A stretch of DNA of 64,000 nt from Streptomyces kaniharaensis. GTDB lineage: Bacteria > Actinomycetota > Actinomycetes > Streptomycetales > Streptomycetaceae. Where the stretch lies: contig NZ_WBOF01000001.1 in assembly GCF_009569385.1 (NCBI RefSeq), forward strand, positions 2,118,001-2,182,000, in the 5' to 3' direction. The notes beneath the pieces were generated by a model that saw only the letters and a list, made by a program, of their open reading frames with translations, did not search any database and was not told the DNA's origin. Each line of letters begins with the position of its first letter. Positions within the stretch are counted from its first letter, which is position 1. The position numbers and the translations under genes are program-made. Of this stretch, positions 1 to 8,582 are shown piece after piece.

Positions 1-31
1 CGCAGGAAGTCGGACGGGCCGACCTCCTGCG
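1..31 (-). terminator. Hairpin terminator after the GNAT gene
   Basis: Arms at 1-13 and 19-31 pair with one mismatch around a 5-nt loop. The hairpin lies just beyond the stop codon of the minus-strand acetyltransferase gene, so it is probably its terminator. The left edge is the window edge, so the stem could be longer. No T-run is seen, as is usual in high-GC actinobacteria. Confidence 0.6.
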
Positions 32-43
32 CCGGGCCGGGGC

Positions 44-478
44 CTAGCCGGCCGCGTAGCGGTAGACCTTCGAGTCCCGGGCCTGGAATCCGGCGCGCTC
101 GTAGAGGCGGTTGGCGGCCTCCCGGGACGGCCGGGAGGTCAGGTCGACGGTCCGGGCGCCCGCGTCCTTCGCCAGCCGCAGCGCCTCCTCGGTCAGGGCC
201 GCGCCTACGCCCTTGCCGCGCGTCGCGGAGTCCACGACCACGTCCTCGATCCGCGCCCGCAGACCGGACGGCAGTGGGGAGAGCACCAGGGTCAGCGTGC
301 CGACGATCACCCCGTCGAGCCGGGCGACCAGCAGCCGGTTGGTGGTGGCGGCCAGCAGCCGGTCGATCGCCTCGCCGTCCAGGGGCTCGGCCGAGGAGGA
401 GAGTTGCGGGAGCAGGCCGGCGAACGCGGCCACCAGTTCGTCGGTCGCCCCGTGGACGACCTCAACGTCAAGGCTCAT
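44..478 (-). CDS. GNAT-family N-acetyltransferase
   Basis: This 144-residue protein is a single GNAT domain, expected to move an acetyl group from acetyl-CoA to an amine on an unknown acceptor. The acetyl-CoA pyrophosphate-binding motif A is visible around residues 76-95 (DVVVDSATRGKGVGAAL, with the R-x-x-G-x-G core as RGKGVG), and motif B follows as RLYERAGF near residue 124. The length is normal for a stand-alone cytosolic GNAT. It is probably monocistronic: the upstream cyclophilin gene is 246 bp away and a hairpin follows the stop. The substrate cannot be read from the sequence. Confidence 0.85.
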   Translation of the reverse strand: MSLDVEVVHGATDELVAAFAGLLPQLSSSAEPLDGEAIDRLLAATTNRLLVARLDGVIVGTLTLVLSPLPSGLRARIEDVVVDSATRGKGVGAALTEEALRLAKDAGARTVDLTSRPSREAANRLYERAGFQARDSKVYRYAAG

Positions 479-639
479 GGCGCCGGACCCTAGCGGGGCC
501 GTGCGGCCTCCGCGCCCGTTTCCCGCGATGCCCGGGCGAACTGGCCGAATTCCGTTGCCGCATCGGCAAGTTGATCACCGTGCGCGGGCGGCCACCCGAA
601 GCCGGTCCGGCCTGCGAAGCCCCCGAAACGCCACCGCCC

Positions 640-656
640 CGGAGTGGGAAGTCGGC
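640..656. repeat. 17-bp sequence shared with 34596-34612
   Basis: The 17 bases starting CGGAGTGGGAAG are identical at 640-656 and 34596-34612. At the second place they form one arm of a terminator hairpin; here no matching second arm is seen. It may be a remnant terminator or a small dispersed repeat. The rest of the 479-724 gap shows no gene. Confidence 0.35.
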
Positions 657-691
657 AGGTCCGGCTCTCCACGGCGGGGCGGTACGCGTTA

Positions 692-709
692 CCGGACCGG
701 TGGGTCCGG
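692..709 (-). terminator. Short hairpin after the cyclophilin gene
   Basis: CCGGACC at 692-698 pairs perfectly with GGTCCGG at 703-709 around a 4-nt loop, about 15 bp past the cyclophilin stop codon. The 7-bp stem is short, so terminator function is only likely. Confidence 0.4.
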
Positions 710-724
710 CGGCTACTGGGCTGA

Positions 725-1219
725 CTACTCGACGATGCCGGACTTGGCGATGGTGACCTTCGCCGAGGTGCGGCCGCTCGGCGAGCCCTTGGACTCGATG
801 AGCTTCACGATGTCCATGCCCTCGACGACCTCGCCGAAGACGACGTGCTTGCCGTCCAGCCAGTCGGTCGGGATGGTGGTGATGAAGAACTGCGAACCGT
901 TGGTGTTGCGGCCGGCGTTGGCCATCGACAGCAGGCCCGCGCGGGTGTGCTTGATCGCGAAGCTCTCGTCGGCGAACTTCTCGCCGTAGATGCTCTTGCC
1001 GCCGGTGCCGTTGTGGTTGGTGAAGTCACCGCCCTGCAGCATGAACTGCGGGATCACGCGGTGGAAGCCGGAGCCTTCGTAGCCGAAGCCGTTCTGGCCG
1101 GTGGCGAGCTCGCGGAAGTTGCGGGCGGTCAGCGGGACGACGTCGTCGTACAGCTTGAAGACGATCCGGCCGGCCGGCTGGTCGTCGATCGTGATGTCGA
1201 AGAAAACGTTGGAAGCCAT
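725..1219 (-). CDS. Cyclophilin-type peptidyl-prolyl cis-trans isomerase
   Basis: A 164-residue single-domain cyclophilin that catalyses cis-trans isomerisation of Xaa-Pro bonds during protein folding. The active-site residues are all present: the [15 protein letters not shown] block (catalytic Arg, Gln), the [10 protein letters not shown] block (Phe) and [10 protein letters not shown] (Trp and His, the cyclosporin-binding region). There is no signal peptide, so it acts in the cytosol. I start it at the ATG at 1219 (MASNVFF), where homology begins; an upstream in-frame start at 1249 would add ten residues unlike the family. It is a complete, ordinary member of the family. Confidence 0.93.
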   Translation of the reverse strand: MASNVFFDITIDDQPAGRIVFKLYDDVVPLTARNFRELATGQNGFGYEGSGFHRVIPQFMLQGGDFTNHNGTGGKSIYGEKFADESFAIKHTRAGLLSMANAGRNTNGSQFFITTIPTDWLDGKHVVFGEVVEGMDIVKLIESKGSPSGRTSAKVTIAKSGIVE

Positions 1220-1328
1220 GCAGGGATCATGGCACGACCGGCCCGTCACCGCTCGCCACCCCCGGCCGGGCGCCGCGTGGCGCCGCTGTGTTATCCGGCG
1301 CCGTCCCGGCTCGAACCGCCCGGCGCGG

Positions 1329-2546
1329 TCAGCGGGTGAACACCAGCGAGACGTTGTGCCCGCCGAAGCCGAACGCGTTGGTGAGCGCGGCCGGTACGGC
1401 GCCGGTGCGCGGGGCTCCGGCGACGACGTCGAGCTTCACCGCCGGGTCCAGCCGTTCCAGGTTGGCGGTGGCCGGCACGATGCCGTCCCGGACGGCGAGG
1501 ACGGTGGCGAGGGCGCCGACCGCTCCGGCCGCGCCGAAGAGGTGCCCGGTGAGCGACTTGGTGGCGGTGACGGCCGGGTGGAGGCCGATCGCCTCGCTCA
1601 CCGACTCGGCCTCGGCGAGGTCGCCGATCTGGGTGGAGGTGGCGTGGGCGTGCACCAGCGCGATGTCCTGCGGGGCGAGCCCGGACTCGGCGATCGCCCG
1701 CCGCATCGCCCGGACCTGGCCCTCGGCCGCGGCGGCGGTGATGTGGTACGCGTCGGACGTGACCGCGGCGCCGACGAGCGCGGCGTGGGTGCGGGCGCCC
1801 CGGGCGGCGGCGAAGTCGGCGCGTTCCAGCACGACGACGGCGGCGCCCTCGCCGATCACGAACCCGTCCCGGTCGACGTCGAACGGCCGGGAGGCCCGGG
1901 CGGGTTCGTCGTTGCGGGTGGAGTGGGCCTTGGCCTGGGCGAACCCGGCGATCGGCAGCGGGCAGACACAGGCCTCGGCGCCGCCGGCGACGACGACGTC
2001 GGCGCGGCCGAGCCGGATCAGGTCGAGACCGAGAGCGATCGCCTCGGCGCCGGAGGCACAGGCGCTGACCGGGGTGTGGGCGCCGGCCCGGGCGCCGAGT
2101 TCGATGCTGACCATGGCGGCCGGGCCGTTGGCCATCAGCATGGGCACGGTGTGCGGGGACACCTTGCGGACGCCGGAGGCCTCCAGCACGTCGTCCTGGG
2201 CGAGCATGGTGACGGCTCCGCCGGTGCCGGTGCCGATGACGACGGCGAGGCGTTCCGGGTCGACGTCGGGCGTGCCCGCGTCGGCCCAGGCCTGCCGGGC
2301 GGCGATCAGCGCGACCTGTTCGCAACGGTCCGTCCGCCTGACCTGCACGCGGTCGAGGACCTCGGACGGCTCGACCTTGAGCCGGCCCGCGATGCGCACC
2401 GGAAGGGACGCCGCCCACTCCTCCTCGATGGCCGTGATGCCGGACTGCCCGGCCAGCATCGCGGCCCAGGTCGAGGTGACGTCCCCACCGAGCGGCGTGG
2501 TCGCCCCGAGGCCGGTCACGACCACGCGGTGGCTGTCGACATTCAT
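1329..2546 (-). CDS. Beta-ketoacyl-ACP synthase II-like (KAS II/FabF family)
   Basis: A 405-residue thiolase-fold condensing enzyme that joins malonyl-ACP to an acyl chain. The nucleophilic cysteine is Cys163 in SACASGAEA. The first active-site histidine lies in HAHATST near residue 300 and the second in GHLFGAAG. The usual motif at the first histidine is AHGTST, so an Ala replaces the Gly. A good ribosome site, AGGAGG, lies 10 nt before the ATG at 2546. It stands alone, with no acyl carrier protein, FabD or FabH nearby, so it is probably an accessory FabF rather than the main fatty-acid enzyme. A polyketide KAS alpha is unlikely because no chain-length-factor partner is next to it. Confidence 0.85.
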   Translation of the reverse strand: MNVDSHRVVVTGLGATTPLGGDVTSTWAAMLAGQSGITAIEEEWAASLPVRIAGRLKVEPSEVLDRVQVRRTDRCEQVALIAARQAWADAGTPDVDPERLAVVIGTGTGGAVTMLAQDDVLEASGVRKVSPHTVPMLMANGPAAMVSIELGARAGAHTPVSACASGAEAIALGLDLIRLGRADVVVAGGAEACVCPLPIAGFAQAKAHSTRNDEPARASRPFDVDRDGFVIGEGAAVVVLERADFAAARGARTHAALVGAAVTSDAYHITAAAAEGQVRAMRRAIAESGLAPQDIALVHAHATSTQIGDLAEAESVSEAIGLHPAVTATKSLTGHLFGAAGAVGALATVLAVRDGIVPATANLERLDPAVKLDVVAGAPRTGAVPAALTNAFGFGGHNVSLVFTR

Positions 2547-2760
2547 GGACTGTTTCCTCCTGGGTTTATCGAGAGATCACAAACGGGACCACTCCCGGTG
2601 TTCGATAGATCCGGGAAGCGGTCGAGCCATGTGCCACTCTGCCAGGGGGATGACAGACCATCAGGCCGGGAAGAACACCGATTCACCCGCCGCAGCCTTG
2701 TAGGTTTCCTCCAGTTTGCGGCGCGGGTCGCCGGGCCGGCGGAAGGTCGCGTGGAAACGC

Positions 2761-2798
2761 CGGAGCCCCCGGCCGATCGGAATCGGCCGGGGGCTCCG
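2761..2798 (-). terminator. Strong terminator after the acyl-CoA dehydrogenase gene
   Basis: A perfect 17-bp stem (2761-2777 with 2782-2798) closed by the 4-nt loop CGGA, lying 27 bp past the stop of the minus-strand acyl-CoA dehydrogenase gene. The rest of the 2547-2825 gap holds no gene; it should carry the promoter of the KAS gene. Confidence 0.85.
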
Positions 2799-2825
2799 GT
2801 GCGTCAGGGGCCCGGACTGTCCGGG

Positions 2826-3992
2826 TTACGGCAGGTTGCGGGCCATGACGATGCGCTGCACCTGGTTGGTGCCCTCGTAGATCTGCGTGATCTTCGCGTC
2901 CCGCATCATCCGCTCCACCGGGTAGTCCCGCGTGTACCCGTACCCGCCGAGCAGCTGCACCGCGTCCGTGGTGATCTCCATCGCCGCGTCCGACGCGAAG
3001 CACTTCGCCGCCGCACCGAAGAACGTCAGATCCGCGTCCCCGCGCTGCGACTTCGCCGCCGCCGCGTACGTCAGCTGCCGCGCCGCCTCCAGCTTCATCG
3101 CCATGTCCGCCAGCATGAACTGGACGCCCTGGAACTCCGCGATCGCCTTCCCGAACTGCTTGCGCTCCTGGACATACCCCTTCGCGTAGTCCAGCGCACC
3201 CTGCGCGATACCGATCGCCTGCGCCGCGATCGTCACCCGCGTGTGGTCCAGCGTCCGCATCGCCGTCGCGAAACCGGTGCCCTCCGCCCCGATCATCCGA
3301 TCCGCCGGAATCCGCACGTTGTCGAAGTACACCTCACGCGTCGGCGACCCCTTGATCCCCAGCTTCTTCTCCGGAGCACCGAACGACACACCCTCGTCGC
3401 CCTTCTCCACCACGAACGCCGAGATCCCCTTCGAGCGCATCGAAGGATCCGTCACCGCCATCACCGTGTAGAACTCCGACACACCCGCATTGGTGATCCA
3501 GCGCTTCACACCGTTCAGCACCCAGAAGTCCCCGTCCCGCACCGCCCGGGTCTTCATCCCCGCCGCGTCCGAGCCCGCCTCCGGCTCCGACAGGCAGTAC
3601 GAGAACATCCCCTCCCCGCGCGCCAGAGCCCCCAGGTACTTCGCCTTCAGCTCCTCCGAGCCCGACAGCTGCACCGGCAGCGACCCCAGCTTGTTCACCG
3701 CCGGGATCAGCGACGAGGACGCACACACCCGCGCGACCTCCTCGATCACGATCACCGTCGCCAGCGCGTCCGCCCCCGCACCGCCGTACTCCTCCGGCAC
3801 GTGCACCGCGTGCAGGTCGTTGCCCTGCAGCGCGTCCAGCGCCTCCTGCGGGAACCGCCCCTGCTCGTCCACCTCCGCCGCGAACGGAGCGATCTTCGCC
3901 TCGGCCAGCCCGCGCACCGCCTCACGGAGCATCTCGTGCTCCTCGGAGACACGGAAGAGATCGAAGTCAGCCGCCCCTGCGCTGCCCGCCAT
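2826..3992 (-). CDS. Acyl-CoA dehydrogenase
   Basis: A 388-residue FAD flavoenzyme that makes the alpha,beta double bond in acyl-CoA thioesters (beta-oxidation or branched-chain amino-acid breakdown). The three ACAD domains are present in order: N-terminal helices, the middle beta domain with CLSEPEAGSDAAG and the W-ITNAG segment, and the C-terminal helical domain with RKQFGKAIAEFQ, LLGGYGYTRDYP and the catalytic Glu in QIYEGTNQVQR. Length and motifs fit short or branched-chain ACADs (the AcdH group of streptomycetes); the exact chain length is not readable. Ribosome site GAGGCGGG precedes the ATG at 3992. It is a single gene with its own operator-like repeat and a strong terminator. Confidence 0.92.
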   Translation of the reverse strand: MAGSAGAADFDLFRVSEEHEMLREAVRGLAEAKIAPFAAEVDEQGRFPQEALDALQGNDLHAVHVPEEYGGAGADALATVIVIEEVARVCASSSLIPAVNKLGSLPVQLSGSEELKAKYLGALARGEGMFSYCLSEPEAGSDAAGMKTRAVRDGDFWVLNGVKRWITNAGVSEFYTVMAVTDPSMRSKGISAFVVEKGDEGVSFGAPEKKLGIKGSPTREVYFDNVRIPADRMIGAEGTGFATAMRTLDHTRVTIAAQAIGIAQGALDYAKGYVQERKQFGKAIAEFQGVQFMLADMAMKLEAARQLTYAAAAKSQRGDADLTFFGAAAKCFASDAAMEITTDAVQLLGGYGYTRDYPVERMMRDAKITQIYEGTNQVQRIVMARNLP

Positions 3993-4049
3993 GATGCCCG
4001 CCTCGTTCAGTGATCGAAGTGATCGAATCGGTCCGGGTTGGTTACCGGG

Positions 4050-4063
4050 TTAACTACCGTTAA
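4050..4063 (-). promoter_or_regulatory. Inverted repeat upstream of acyl-CoA dehydrogenase
   Basis: TTAAC-TACC-GTTAA is an inverted repeat about 58 bp before the acyl-CoA dehydrogenase start, in an AT-richer patch typical of promoters. TetR-family repressors of fatty-acid genes commonly use sites of this form. A tandem 9-bp repeat (AGTGATCGA twice, 4009-4026) lies between it and the gene. The function is inferred. Confidence 0.45.
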
Positions 4064-4163
4064 GTAGAGATCCTAGGGCTCCGACCTGCGACTGCCTAGC
4101 GTTTCCGGGCGCCCGGGCGGCCTCGGGGGCCGGTCCGCCGGGCGGATAGCATCAGGGCACCCA

Positions 4164-4187
4164 GTACTGGTCGAGGTACTGGTCGAG
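4164..4187 (+). repeat. 12-bp tandem repeat before the sugar dehydrogenase gene
   Basis: GTACTGGTCGAG occurs twice in direct tandem, ending 19 bp before the GTG of the UDP-glucose dehydrogenase gene. It covers the region where the promoter start or 5' leader should be, so it may be an operator or a replication-slippage duplication. Confidence 0.6.
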
Positions 4188-4206
4188 CCCGCACAAAGGG
4201 GAACCC

Positions 4207-5544
4207 GTGACCCTCCGCATCTCCGTGATCGGCACCGGCTACCTCGGCGCCACCCACGCGGCCGCCATGGCCGAGTTCGGCTTCGAGGTGCTGGGTCTGG
4301 ACATCGACCCCGAGAAGATCGCCACGCTGACCGCCGGCCGCGTCCCGATGTACGAGCCGGGGCTGTCCGAGCTGCTGGTCAAGCACGTGGCCGGGCACGA
4401 AGGGTCCACCGGCCGGCTGCGCTTCACCACCTCCGTGAAGGAGGCCGCGGAGTTCGGCGACGTGCTGTTCATCTGCGTCAACACCCCGCAGCGCAAGGGC
4501 GAGTTCGCGGCTGACATGTCGTACGTGGACGCCGCCATCGACGATCTCGCGCCGCACCTGACCCGCCCGGCGCTGGTGGTCGGCAAGTCCACCGTGCCGG
4601 TGGGCTCGGCGAGCCGGCTGGCCGAGCGGCTGGCCTCGCTGGCGCCGGTCGGCGCGGACGCCGAGCTCGCCTGGAACCCGGAGTTCCTGCGCGAGGGCTT
4701 CGCCGTCCAGGACACCCTGCGCCCGGACCGGATCGTGGTCGGTGCGCACAGCGAGCGCGCCGAGCGACTGCTGCGCGAGGTGTACGCGGAGCCGATCGCG
4801 GCCGGGGTGCCGTTCCTGGTCACCGACTACGCGACCGCCGAGTTGGTGAAGGCCGCCGCCAACTCCTTCCTGGCCACCAAGATCTCCTTCATCAACGCGA
4901 TGGCCGAGGTGTGCGAGGCGGCCGGAGCCGACGTCACCCAGCTCAGCGCCGCGCTCGCCCACGACGAGCGGATCGGCGGCAAGTTCCTCAACTCCGGCCT
5001 CGGCTTCGGCGGCGGCTGCCTGCCCAAGGACATCCGGGCGTTCATGGCCCGGGCCGGCGAACTCGGCGCGGACCAGGCGCTGACCTTCCTGCGCGAGGTG
5101 GACTCGATCAACATGCGGCGCCGCTCCCGGATGGTCGAGCTGGCCCGCGAGCAGTGCGCCGGCGGCTTCCTGGGCCGCCGGGTCGCCGTGCTCGGCGCCG
5201 CCTTCAAGCCCAACTCGGACGACATCCGGGACTCCCCCGCGCTCAACGTCGCCGCCCAGATCCAGCTCCAGGGCGCCCAGGTCACCGTCTACGACCCGAA
5301 GGCGATGGACAACGCCCGCAAGATGTTCCCGGGCCTGGCCTACGCCGACTCCGCCCTGGAGGCCGCCGAGGGCGCCCACGTGGTGCTCCACCTCACCGAG
5401 TGGCAGGAGTTCCGCACGCTCGACCCGGCCGAGCTGGGCGCGGTGGTCGCCGAGCGCCGCCTGCTCGACGGCCGCAACGTCCTCGACGCGGACGCCTGGC
5501 GGGCCGCCGGCTGGACGTACCGCGCCCTGGGCCGCCCGAGCTGA
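4207..5544 (+). CDS. UDP-glucose 6-dehydrogenase family protein
   Basis: A 445-residue NAD-dependent nucleotide-sugar dehydrogenase, most likely oxidising UDP-glucose to UDP-glucuronate for cell-surface or glycoconjugate sugars. The N-terminal Rossmann motif is VIGTGYLG (residues 7-14). The central domain has the KSTVPVG and NPEFLREG motifs, and the catalytic cysteine is Cys271 in GFGGGCLPKD. The C-terminal domain has the FKPNSDDIRDSPA segment. Length is typical of UGD and related enzymes. The GTG at 4207 follows an AAAGGGGA ribosome site. No glycosyltransferase genes are adjacent, so the product's use is unknown; UDP-ManNAc or GDP-mannose dehydrogenase activity is less likely but not excluded. 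Confidence 0.9.
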   Translation: MTLRISVIGTGYLGATHAAAMAEFGFEVLGLDIDPEKIATLTAGRVPMYEPGLSELLVKHVAGHEGSTGRLRFTTSVKEAAEFGDVLFICVNTPQRKGEFAADMSYVDAAIDDLAPHLTRPALVVGKSTVPVGSASRLAERLASLAPVGADAELAWNPEFLREGFAVQDTLRPDRIVVGAHSERAERLLREVYAEPIAAGVPFLVTDYATAELVKAAANSFLATKISFINAMAEVCEAAGADVTQLSAALAHDERIGGKFLNSGLGFGGGCLPKDIRAFMARAGELGADQALTFLREVDSINMRRRSRMVELAREQCAGGFLGRRVAVLGAAFKPNSDDIRDSPALNVAAQIQLQGAQVTVYDPKAMDNARKMFPGLAYADSALEAAEGAHVVLHLTEWQEFRTLDPAELGAVVAERRLLDGRNVLDADAWRAAGWTYRALGRPS

Positions 5545-5702
5545 ACCCGGGCGGCTCCGCTCCATCAGGCTCTGCTGCGTCCGATCGATCCGGCGTGCGG
5601 GCCTGGCATGTCGGACCGGCATCGCCGACCGGCTCCAGGAGCATCGCGGGTACCCGGCACGCCGCCGTGGAGGCCGTGCCCGAGAGCAGGGAGCCCGCCC
5701 GG

Positions 5703-6026
5703 ATGACGAAGTACCTCGTTCTCTACTGGTCGACGCAGTCGGCCCGTGATCGCATGGCCCAGGCAACTCCGGAGGAGACCAAGGCCGGTATGGACGCCTG
5801 GATGCGCTGGGCCCGGGAGGCGGGCTCCGCCGTCGTCGACCTCGGCTCGCCCCTGGGCCCGCTGAAGGGCAGGGGCAGCGAGGAGGGAGCCAACCAGATC
5901 AGCGGGTTCTCGGTGCTCCAGGCCGAGTCCGACGAGGCCCTGGACGCGGTGTTGGCCGATCACCCCCACCTGTCCTTCGGCGGAACCATCCTGGCGCTGG
6001 AGTTCCTGCCCGTGCCGGGCATGTAG
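5703..6026 (+). CDS. YciI-like (DGPF-type) small protein
   Basis: A 107-residue protein of the YCII-related ferredoxin-like fold. It begins MTKYLVLYWST and ends with a predicted strand (LALEFLPVPGM), as these small dimeric proteins do. Relatives are often found near ECF sigma factors or as stand-alone genes; their biochemical role is mostly unknown. The ATG at 5703 is preceded by GGGAG. The gap before it (5545-5702) shows no gene. No catalytic activity can be assigned. Confidence 0.75.
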   Translation: MTKYLVLYWSTQSARDRMAQATPEETKAGMDAWMRWAREAGSAVVDLGSPLGPLKGRGSEEGANQISGFSVLQAESDEALDAVLADHPHLSFGGTILALEFLPVPGM

Positions 6027-6060
6027 CTCCGGCGCGAAGGCCCGCCGGCCGCCGCGCGGT

Positions 6061-6088
6061 CGGCGGGCGACCGGCGGGCGACCGGCGG
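6061..6088. repeat. 11-bp tandem repeat
   Basis: CGGCGGGCGAC repeats about two and a half times between the YciI-like and CoA-binding genes. It is a simple GC-rich tandem repeat with no evident function. Confidence 0.5.
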
Positions 6089-6126
6089 ACGGGAATCGCG
6101 CACCAGCGGGCTTCGTTGGGACCGGC

Positions 6127-6540
6127 ATGACGAGCTACGGCGACGACACCACGGTCCGCGACATCCTGACCGGCACGGGCGACACCTGGGCGGTGGTCGG
6201 CCTCTCCACCAACACCGCCCGCGCCGCCCACGGCGTGGCGCAGGTCCTCCAGCGCTACGGCAAGCGGATCGTCCCCGTCCATCCCAGGGCCGAGACGGTC
6301 CTCGGCGAGCCCGGGTACCGCACGCTCTCCGAGATCCCGTTCCCGGTCGACGTCGTCGACGTGTTCGTGAACAGCTCGCTGGCCGGCGAGGTGGCCGACC
6401 AGGCGGTGGCGATCGGTGCGAAGGCCGTCTGGTTCCAGCTCGGCGTGATCGACGAGGCCGCCTGCGAGCGGACCCGGGCCGCCGGGGTCTCGATGGTGAT
6501 GGACAGGTGCCCCGCCATCGAGATCCCCCGGCTCGGCTGA
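6127..6540 (+). CDS. CoA-binding domain protein (YccU-like)
   Basis: A 137-residue stand-alone Rossmann-like CoA-binding domain. The first strand and glycine loop are WAVVGLSTN (residues 20-28), followed by IVPVHPRAE and PVDVVDVFVNS, the usual landmarks of the CoA_binding_2 family. The late Cys in MDRCPAIE (near residue 130) is conserved in the family. It resembles the nucleotide-binding part of succinyl-CoA synthetase alpha without the catalytic histidine domain. It is cytosolic and its function is unknown; the family is widespread. Confidence 0.85.
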   Translation: MTSYGDDTTVRDILTGTGDTWAVVGLSTNTARAAHGVAQVLQRYGKRIVPVHPRAETVLGEPGYRTLSEIPFPVDVVDVFVNSSLAGEVADQAVAIGAKAVWFQLGVIDEAACERTRAAGVSMVMDRCPAIEIPRLG

Positions 6541-6546
6541 GCCGCG

Positions 6547-6738
6547 CTACCGGACCGGCACGGCGACGTCGCAGATCGGCTCGTTCGGGTCGGGCCCGGT
6601 GTGGTGGCCGAAGTAGATCTCGCGGGCGGAGCCGATGACCCCCAGGCCCTCCTCCTCGGCGGCCCGGTGGACCGCCTCGTAGGCGCCCAGGATGTGCGGG
6701 TACTCCATCTGGGCCCGGGTCAGCCGGGTGTCCTCCAC
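6547..6738 (-). pseudogene. Fragment of a GyrI-like effector-binding domain
   Basis: The 63 encoded residues (MEDTRLTRAQMEYPHILG...) look like only the last third of a GyrI-like small-molecule-binding domain, the module found at the C-terminus of many MerR and AraC regulators and in free-standing GyrI proteins (about 155 residues). Landmarks are the LGAYEAVHRAAEEEG helix and the final DVAVPV strand. No DNA-binding domain or first half of the effector domain is encoded upstream; the stop codon of the dipeptidase gene lies only 34 bp away. It is probably a deletion remnant. It could still be expressed as a tiny protein. Confidence 0.5.
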
Positions 6739-6758
6739 GCCGGTCGGGCTCCCGTCTG

Positions 6759-6776
6759 CCCCAAGGGGAGGGTCAA
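6759..6776 (-). promoter_or_regulatory. MerR-type promoter remnant (tentative)
   Basis: Read on the minus strand, TTGACC (6776-6771) is followed directly by CTCCCCTTGGGG, an arrangement like the -35 element plus dyad of self-regulated MerR genes. It lies just ahead of the GyrI-like fragment and overlaps the dipeptidase stop codon. No convincing -10 is seen, so it may be chance or a decayed promoter. Confidence 0.25.
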
Positions 6777-8014
6777 CAGGAGACGTGTCGACGGCCGGAC
6801 TCGCCCCGCGCGCCGTCCAGCTGCGCGATGGTCGCGATGGACGGACGCCGGCTCGCCCGCAGGCCCGCGGCGATGGACTCGGCGTCGCGCAGCACGCGGA
6901 CGGCGTTGTGCCACGTGAGCTTGGCCAGGTCGGCCTCGGACCAGTGGCGGCGCAGGAGTTCGGCGATCAGGTTGGGGTAGCCGGCCACCGAGCCGAGGCC
7001 GTCGGGGAGGAAGGCGGTCCCGTCGAAGTCGCCGCCGATGCCGATGTGGTCGATCCCGGCGACCTCGCGCATGTGGTCGAGGTGGTCGGCGACGGTGGCC
7101 GGGGTTGCGATCGGGCGCGGGTGCTCCGCCTCGAAGGCGCGCTGCCGGGCCATCCCGGCGGGGGTGGTGTCGAGCGGGTGGAGGCCGTGGGCGCGCATGT
7201 TCTCGTCGGCCCGGGCCGTCCACTCGATGGCGGCGGGCAGGATGAACTTGGGCACGAAGGTGGCCATCGCCACGCCGCCGTTGGCGGGCAGCTGGGCGAG
7301 CACGTCGTCCGGGATGTTGCGCGGATGGTCGCAGACCGCGCGGGCGGAGGAGTGCGAGAAGACCACCGGCGCCTCGGTGACCCGCAGGGCGTCGCGCATG
7401 GTGTCGGCGGAGACGTGCGAGAGGTCGACCAGCATGCCGAGCCGGTTCATCTCCCGGACGACCTCCTCGCCGAACCGGGTGAGCCCGCCGGCCGCCGGCT
7501 CGTCGGTCGCGGAGTCGGCCCACGGCACGTTGTCGTTGTGGGTGAGCGTCAGGTAGCGGACGCCGAGCTCGTACAGGGCGCGCAGGGTCGCGAGCGAGCA
7601 GTCGATGGAGTGGCCGCCCTCGGCGCCCATCAGGGAGGCGATCCGCCCCTCGGCGCGGGCGGTCTCCATGTCGTCGGCGGTGCGGGCGAGCCGGAGCCGG
7701 TCGGGGTAGCGCTCGGCGAGGGCGTGGACGAAGTCGATCTGCTCCAGGGTGGCGCTGACCGCGTGGTCCCCGGCCAGCCGGGTGGGCACGTAGACGGACC
7801 AGAACTGCGCGCCGACCCCGCCCTCCGCGAGGCGGGCGAGGTCGGTGTGCAGGCGGTCGCTCTGGTCGCGGGCGAGGTCGAGCGCGCCGAGGTCGTAGCC
7901 GGCCTGTTCGCGCATCGCCCACGGGAGGTCGTTGTGGCCGTCCACCACGGGGGCGGTGCGCAGCAGGGCCCGGGCGCGGTCCAGCGGGGTCGGGGAGTCC
8001 AGCTCAGAGGTCAT
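6773..8014 (-). CDS. Membrane-dipeptidase family (M19) peptidase
   Basis: A 413-residue zinc metallopeptidase of the M19 (renal dipeptidase) family, expected to cleave dipeptides, including some with a D-residue. The metal ligands are visible in order: DGHNDLP near residue 25, the bridging Glu in MGAEGG near residue 129, HSSARAV near residue 220, and IGIGGDFDG near residue 323. There is no signal peptide, so it is probably cytosolic. Start at ATG 8014. It is followed head-to-tail by purE, 43 bp upstream on the same strand, but the functions are unrelated. Length is normal. Confidence 0.9.
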   Translation of the reverse strand: MTSELDSPTPLDRARALLRTAPVVDGHNDLPWAMREQAGYDLGALDLARDQSDRLHTDLARLAEGGVGAQFWSVYVPTRLAGDHAVSATLEQIDFVHALAERYPDRLRLARTADDMETARAEGRIASLMGAEGGHSIDCSLATLRALYELGVRYLTLTHNDNVPWADSATDEPAAGGLTRFGEEVVREMNRLGMLVDLSHVSADTMRDALRVTEAPVVFSHSSARAVCDHPRNIPDDVLAQLPANGGVAMATFVPKFILPAAIEWTARADENMRAHGLHPLDTTPAGMARQRAFEAEHPRPIATPATVADHLDHMREVAGIDHIGIGGDFDGTAFLPDGLGSVAGYPNLIAELLRRHWSEADLAKLTWHNAVRVLRDAESIAAGLRASRRPSIATIAQLDGARGESGRRHVSC

Positions 8015-8057
8015 GCGACCTGTTCTACCCGAACCCCGCCGCGGGCCCCTCGACCGG

Positions 8058-8582
8058 CTACTTGCCGAAGCCGAAGGAGCCGGAGCCGGCCACCTTGGCG
8101 CGGAGCTTCCGGCCCTTCTCGGTGGCCTGGTTGTTCAGCTCGGTCTGGAAGTCGGTCATCCGCTCGGTGAGTTCGGGGTCGAACGCGGCCAGCATGCGCA
8201 CGGCGAGCAGGCCCGCGTTGCGCGCGCCGGCCACCGAGACGGTCGCGACCGGCACCCCGGCCGGCATCTGGACGATCGACAGCAGGCTGTCCATGCCGTC
8301 CAGGTAGCGCAGCGGCACCGGCACGCCGATGACCGGCAGCGGGGTGACGGAGGCGAGCATGCCCGGCAGGTGGGCGGCGCCGCCAGCGCCCGCGATGATC
8401 GCCTTCAGGCCGCGCCGGTGCGCGTTCTCGCCGTACTCGACCATCTCGCGCGGCATCCGGTGGGCCGAGACGACGTCGACCTCGTAGGAGATCTCGAACT
8501 CGTCGAGGGCCTGCGCGGCGGCCTCCATGACGGGCCAGTCGGAGTCCGAGCCCATGACGATGCCGACAAGAGGAGAAGTCAT
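8058..8582 (-). CDS. purE: N5-carboxyaminoimidazole ribonucleotide mutase
   Basis: A 174-residue class I PurE that converts N5-CAIR to CAIR in purine synthesis. The active-site loops are all present: [10 protein letters not shown] (residues 10-19), SAHRMP near residue 40 (catalytic His) and [11 protein letters not shown] near residue 68. The C-terminus is a little longer than usual. The start ATG at 8582 overlaps the purK stop in an ATGA, so the two are translationally coupled. Together PurK and PurE replace the single vertebrate-type AIR carboxylase. Confidence 0.95.
   Translation of the reverse strand: MTSPLVGIVMGSDSDWPVMEAAAQALDEFEISYEVDVVSAHRMPREMVEYGENAHRRGLKAIIAGAGGAAHLPGMLASVTPLPVIGVPVPLRYLDGMDSLLSIVQMPAGVPVATVSVAGARNAGLLAVRMLAAFDPELTERMTDFQTELNNQATEKGRKLRAKVAGSGSFGFGK

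Noticed and set aside
1101-4013. Very long antisense frames opposite the KAS and acyl-CoA dehydrogenase genes
   Set aside because: Arg/Gly/Pro-rich translations are typical shadows of high-GC genes on the other strand; no domain is seen.
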